Shown piece by piece: positions 58,519-64,000 of a stretch of 64,000 bases of DNA. The translations under genes and the position numbers were made by a program. This stretch comes from Rozella allomycis CSF55 (Eukaryota; Rozellomycota), in assembly GCA_000442015.1 (NCBI GenBank), contig KE560971.1, forward strand, positions 37,425-101,424. Reading direction: 5' to 3'. Below the pieces are notes generated by a model that was given only the letters and a program-made list of their open reading frames with translations, was not told the origin of the DNA and ran no database searches. Every line of letters begins with the position of its first letter. Position 1 is the first letter of the stretch.

Positions 58519-61335
58519 TTATTGAATTATATCTTGCGCTCTTGACATTCGAAAACTTTTGCTACTCCGATTGGTATAACTCTGACTCGTTGAAAAATTT
58601 CGTCTCATCAAAACAGAATTGCTGTTGCTTATTCTTTTGGAATAGTAACTCTTTAACCAGTTTCTCACTCGCCTGGATCTTCGTCGTCGGCGCGCTATGA
58701 TAAAGGCTCCCGCTCCGACCAAAACTATAAGAGCGCCGCCAATGGAAGAACTAATTGCTAATGTACCTGATTGCGAATTATCTGTTGTAATTTGACCTGA
58801 TAAAAAACCTTTTAGCTATTTACCAGAATAGTTAATTGCGCTCGTTCTTGTGGTATTATAGAGCTTAGTAGTGGATAATTCAAAACTATTCGGTATAGTA
58901 ACATTAGGGGGGTTAATTACTGAAAAGTAAGGACTTGAGCGACGAGTGGAAGACTTTGATGTGACGCTGGACTGAGAATCAATTGAATACGAAACACCAT
59001 AGGAGTAAGAATCACTTTGGTATATTGTGGTGGTCACATAGGTGCTTGAAGGCTTCCTTGTACTTGATATACTTAAAGTTGAAGTACTAATGCTCTTCGA
59101 AAGGGACGTTCTTGTTTCCACAAAACTTGATTCTGTAAATGCATTGGTAGTAGATATGCGCTCTATTACATCGTTTATGTTTGTTGCTGAATCATACTTA
59201 GTGGAGATAGTAGAAATTGATATCGTCGTCAATGTAGAAGAGGTAGTAAAACTTGAGGCCGTTGTTCCTGATGAGGCAATACCGAAAAAGCTTGAATTTG
59301 TTAATGATACTGAACCTAAAGCCATAATTGATGACGTTGTTTCTGTTTCAGTTCCGTTACATTGTTGAGTCGACAAAGATTCTGATATCATAATCGGTAT
59401 TGTAGGGGTAGGAATTGTCGATGTTGTGTCTGTTAAAACATTGTCGGAATTACTTGTATTCGCTAATGATGTTAAAGATGATTCCGTAGTTACTGAAACA
59501 ATGTTTGATGATGTTATTTCCGTTTCTGTAGCGTTAAACTGATTTTGATTAATGCTGACAGAAAGAGATACTAATGGCGTATATGTTGAGTTTGTTGAAA
59601 AGATACCAGAGTAGTAGCTTGGATTCGTTACTGGTATTAAAGTTGATTCCATTGCTGTTTGAGAAATTGTTGCAATATTTGAAGATGTTGTTTCTGTTCC
59701 TGTTACGTTAAATACATTTTGGAATTGAGTTACTAGTAAGGATATTGTCTCTTTGGTGCGCTCTTCATTACCTGATGTTGATAATATAGTTTGAGCTTTA
59801 GNAGGAATTGTCGATGCTGTGTCTATTGAAAAATTGTCGGCATTACTTGTATTTTCTAATGATGTTAAAGATGATCCCGTAGTTATTTGTGTTACTGAAA
59901 CAATGTTTGATGATGCTATTTCCGTTTCTGTAGCGTTAAACTGATTTTGATTAATGCTGACAGAAAGAGATACTAATGGCGTATATGTTGAGTTTGTTGA
60001 AAAGATACCAGAGTAGTAGCTTGGATTCGTTACTGGTATTAAAGTTGATTCCATTGCTGTTTGAGAAATTGTTGCAATATTTGAAGATGTTGTTTCTGTT
60101 CCTGTTACGTTAAATACATTTTGGAATTGAGTTACTAGTAAGGATATTGTCTCTTTGGTGCGCTCTTCATTACCTGATGTTGATAATATAGTTTGAGCTT
60201 TAGTCGAATATACTTCAGAAGTTGAGGCTACGTTTATGTTGGATGAATAAAATTCTGGAGTATTACTATCCGCACTCTCCGTAGAAGTTATCGTTGTTGA
60301 TCGACTAGAAGTTACGGTGACAATACTGTCGGAGTAGAAATCTAATGAAATTAGAGACGATTGATCCGTGATTGTCGAAGAAGTCGTAATTGTTTCTGTT
60401 TTTGTCATTGAATCATTAAAGAACTCAGAAGTTATCATATAATTTGTTGCGGTCATCATCTTGCTCTCATTTGACTGAGGGGTGTGAGATGCATTAAGTG
60501 ATGTTTGAGGTATTAAATCAGAGTTTGAAACCATTAAAGAAGGGGAAGTAAGAGTTGATACTGATGAGGTTTCACTATATTGGTAAATGCTTGTTGAAAT
60601 GCTTGATGCATATGACGAACGAATAGAAGTTTCAATGAATATTTGTCCACTAGAATGCGTTGAAGACAAAGTACTGTATTGGTTACTTTTTCCTGATAAA
60701 GATGATGAAATCGCTGAAGAAGAGAATATTAAATTCTGATAATATGCTGACGTTGTAGTTGAAATTGTAGACCTTTTTGAGGTTGACTGGCTATTTGATG
60801 TTACACAAGCACCTGTACTGTAGAATTGTAGATTAATAAACATAAACTGATAATATGATGGGGTGAACGATAAAAGCGTTATCATATAGATCTTTTTTAG
60901 GTCTACACCAGACATCGAGAAATCAGATAATGGAAAATAGACCGTCTGGTATTGATTTGAAAGGCTTGAGCTAGCGTAGCTACTTGATACAATCATAGCA
61001 GATGAACCAATCCCTGTACAACCCAAATTACCAGAGCTTAATTGAATATTGAAGGAAGCAGAAGCAAGGGGCAAGTAGACTTGAAGTTGAATATAGTTAA
61101 AACCTGATATATCGATGCATCCAGTGTTTGATGTTCGAATTGTATACGTTCCCGAATAACCGTAAATTTGTAGACTGTTCCCAGTAAAGCTTGCAAGCAA
61201 ATTCGAAGTTGGAGCTTCAATACCACCTAATGCATTTGGAGAAAGCCCAGTTGAATAGCTATTAATTAATTTGATACAGTATGCATTGACATTTGTAATA
61301 TATATCGCAAAAGAAAGAAGGTAAAGAAATCGCAT
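58519..61335 (-). CDS. Type I Thr/Ser-rich cell-surface protein (A)
   Basis: ATG 61335 starts a signal peptide (MRFLYLLSFAIYITNVNA). A cysteine-containing globular N-terminal domain (about residues 20-175) precedes several hundred residues of Ser/Thr-rich, presumably O-glycosylated stalk. A 27-nt intron (58798-58824) leads to a last exon with a membrane span (SSIGGALIVLVGAGAFIIA) and a strongly basic tail (RRRRRSRRVRNWLKSYYSKR). The N at 59802 duplicates about 400 bp of the stalk. It is probably an adhesin or wall/coat protein. The family is not recognised. Its tail resembles that of the next gene. Confidence 0.75.
59410..60203. repeat. ~400-bp stalk duplication across N at 59802
   Basis: 59410-59801 (392 bp) and 59803-60203 (401 bp) are nearly identical. 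The main length difference is a 9-bp in-frame indel (near 59495 versus 59888), plus scattered substitutions. The copies meet at the single N. Unmerged overlapping contigs from two alleles are the likely cause. A real stalk repeat is possible, since Thr/Ser-rich stalks often vary in length. Confidence 0.75.
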
Positions 61336-61585
61336 AATCTGATCGTTTCGATGGAGTATAAGAAAATATAAATATTGAATGGGTAGATCGGTCCAGAAAA
61401 TCTTCTTTACGGGGTGACTGGTGTGAGCCGAATACAACTTGCTGGTTTTTTCTTATCTGTTACCCCACTTTTTAATGGCTTTGATCAATAGAAAAAAATG
61501 CATGAAGAGTCAGACAAATCTTTTTTAATGCTCATGATATAAGGAGTTTTGAAAGCAGATATTTAATCAAGAAAAATTAAAACAT

Positions 61586-64000
61586 TTATAACATTCTATT
61601 ATTAGATCGATACGATGCTTGATTGTTTAAGGTGGCATTACTTCGAAGTTGTACCGCACTAGATATCTGAGCTGAATGTATTTGTCTAATCCAGTTTCTT
61701 CTCATTTTAGATTTCCGCCGATATATAATCAACATGACCATACCGGATAACGCAACAAGCATTACTGTTCCAGTAATACTAGAACCCAAAACTATTTTCC
61801 CCATATTGTCCGATCCGTCGTCTGCCTTGCTTTGACCTGTATATAGTAATTATCAGAGAGTACCTGTAGCATAACCTTGGGAAATCGAAGTTTCCAGACT
61901 AGTACCATATGAAGAAGAACTAAACATGGATAATGAAGATGAGTAACCAAAAGATAATGTGTTCGTAGAGGACAGAGTTCGAATATTTCGAGTACTATAG
62001 AAAGTCTTGCTTTCTATGGTGCTGGACGTGGATAATGTTGCAGTACTATGAGACAGAAAACCATGCCTACTCTGACTAAACTCAATATTAGTTTCATATT
62101 TTGTAATAGAATTACTTATAATTAAGGATGATGTAAATCCAAAATGGGACACAACCATTGTTGACGTAAAAGACTGCGATGAATTTAAAACTACAGTTCT
62201 TATTGACATTGATGCTAATGTATCTATAAATGATCTTATTATGGTTTCACTGCTTTCGACTGACCTTGTTATATCTTGAGTACTATCATATGCCTCTTGA
62301 GTGGTAAAGGTATTCACTGTTGATATGGAAGTTGACACAATACTAGTAGATACAACAAAATCACCAGAGGCGGAAACATCAGTTAGTGTAGAGTCAATGG
62401 AAGGGCTTTCTTGTGAATTTTCGGCCGGAATTGTTGTTTCTATTGACAAAGAGGTAATTGAAGATGTTGTTTGAGCGTTATGTGCCGAGAGGTCAGTTGT
62501 AAGAGTGGTTTCTGTAGTAACAAATATTATTGAAGTAGAAATAAATGAAGTTTCTGTGGTTTCATCAGTAGTTAAATCCGCTGTCGTTAAACCAGTCGAT
62601 GTTAGGGCATCATTATTTAATGAAGTACTGGCAACAGCATTCGTTTCATATGTTGGGGAAAAAACTGTTCTAGTTCCTGCTAAGTTTCCAGTCTCTGAAA
62701 CAATGGTTGATATCGCTTGGGAATTTACTGTAAGAAATGTGGTGTTTAAAACAATTGATTCTGTAGATCCTATGTTTATAATTGGAATTGCCAAGGAAGA
62801 AGCAGATGTATTAGGAATTGAGATACCTTTTGTTGAAATTGATATACATTACTTGCAGTAGAAATTGCGTTTGTTGAACCCATTGTGGTAGGGGTGATTG
62901 AAGACAAAAGTTCATTTGTTGATGATTGAGTAATGGTATCCAGACTCTTTGATGTAACCGATAAAAAGGATTGAGAAGATGTTGTTTGGTCTGATATACT
63001 GGAGGAATTCGGAGTTGTACCCGTCGATTGAACACCTATTGTGGATTTTGCTTGAGTAGATGACGTAGGAATAATAAATGTTGCAGTTGAACTTTCTGTT
63101 TGAACAATGAGTGATGTAGTTATCGATTGAACACTTGATAGTGATTGTATGGAAGATGCAGAAAAAAAAGATTTTTCACTACTTGATTCAACATTTGTTG
63201 CGATATCAATCGATGTTGCACTTGTTTTTGTTGATTGCGGAGTTGTGATTGTTTGAGCTATCAAAGGTGTGCTTGATGTTAATTGATCTGTTATGCTTGG
63301 AAAATCAGTGAATATACTTGTCCATTGAACAGTTGTTGTAGTTTGAACCACTAATGTTGTTGTTGAACTTGGGGTCGGCTGCATTGAGGTATTTAGGGCA
63401 ATGGATAACGTACTTGTAGGTTGAATAGTCAATGTTGTTTGAGAGGATAAAGAAGGAAATATCGTTGTTTCTCTACTTGTAGACTGAAAAGAAGGCCCGG
63501 TTTCTTGAAAGATCGACGTTACATTTGTTTTAAAGGAAACTATTGAAGAGGGATCGGTAGTCGCGGTGTTTGTTGACAAATATGTTGCTGCGTCGAAAAC
63601 CAATGTTGTACTTTTTGTCTCTTCGACCGTTGAGGTAGTAAAAATGGTTGAAGTAGTCGTAGTTGTTTGAAGTGTTGTAGTCGTTGGAACGTTTGTAGTA
63701 GTAATGGCGGTTGCAGTACTCGTTGTTTGAATAGTTGAAGTTGTTTGAATGTTTGAAGTAGTAACAATGGTTGTAGTACTAGTTGTTTGAAGGAAAGACG
63801 TAGTAACATCCGACGCTATGCTTGTTGTTGTATGAACATTTGTAATAGGAACACTCGTAGTTGTGCCGCTCATTGTTTGAACACTTGAAGTTGCTTGAGT
63901 ACTTGTACTAGTAATGAAGATTGTAGTAATCGTTGTTTGAAGTATTGTAGTTGTTGGAATGTTTGAAGTGGTAACAGTCGTTGGAGTACTAGTTGTTTGA
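61586..64000 (-). CDS. Type I Thr/Ser-rich cell-surface protein (B), N-terminus beyond window
   Basis: The gene runs off the window at 64000, so the signal peptide is not seen. The visible part is a Thr/Ser stalk with degenerate TTT-LQTT / SNIQTTST repeats. Introns of 26 nt (62825-62850) and 27 nt (61837-61863) join the exons. A membrane span (SSITGTVMLVALSGMVMLII) and a basic tail (YRRKSKMRRNWIRQIHSAQI) end the protein. The tail pattern R-x-R-N-W-[LI]-[KR] is shared with surface protein A. The two are probably tandem paralogues. Function unknown; adhesin-like. Confidence 0.72.

Overview
The window is AT-rich nuclear DNA from a small, compact eukaryotic genome. Genes lie 40-300 bp apart on both strands and are cut by many extremely short spliceosomal introns, mostly 24-31 nt, beginning GTAA/GTAT and ending AG. 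It encodes axonemal proteins (GAS8/DRC4 and a CCDC40-like ruler protein), a mitochondrial Lon protease and ornithine aminotransferase, a GH19 chitinase, an LPMO-like secreted protein, an HP1 chromodomain protein and Thr/Ser-rich surface proteins. Together these suggest a flagellated (zoosporic) early-diverging fungus or close relative, for example Cryptomycota/Rozella. That placement is inference from gene content; no marker gene settles it.

Layout: 1-1293 is a patchwork of small contigs ending in the first exon of UBR1. 1295-7888 is a separate contig with an ankyrin-like secreted protein, a small secreted protein, tRNA-Trp(CCA), GAS8 and a dipeptidyl aminopeptidase. UBR1 resumes in mid zinc finger at 7890 and ends at 11927. 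12141-16925 is a large EGF-repeat membrane protein with an integrin-beta/Sib-like tail. 17002-28024 holds LSG1, SRP72, CSN6, TFIIA-gamma, a CCDC40-like protein and Lon. 28192-36762 holds a multi-span membrane protein, a SUMO-motif protein, alpha-COP, the LPMO-like protein and a sphingomyelin-synthase-like enzyme. 37091-48488 holds the GH19 chitinase, a 7TM protein, a secreted CxDxR protein, HP1, RagA/Gtr1, ornithine aminotransferase, a mitochondrial protein, a CaMKK-type kinase and two small proteins. 48673-64000 holds eIF5B, a WD40 protein, Doa10/MARCH6 and two Thr/Ser-rich surface proteins, the last running off the window.

Themes: protein quality control (UBR1, Doa10, CSN6, Lon), translation and targeting (LSG1, eIF5B, SRP72), secretory traffic (alpha-COP), nutrient/energy signalling (RagA, CaMKK), flagellar structure, and a cell-surface/secreted set that could act in adhesion or host or chitin contact.

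Assembly quality matters here. Fifteen single N bases mark contig joins, and several are flanked by near-identical sequence of 28-400 bp, as expected when overlapping contig ends were not merged. One contig (1295-7888) appears to have been placed inside the UBR1 gene. Three otherwise good genes (CSN6, Lon, HP1) each carry one apparent single-base frameshift. Apparent in-frame stops elsewhere are explained by the tiny introns and are not evidence of pseudogenes.
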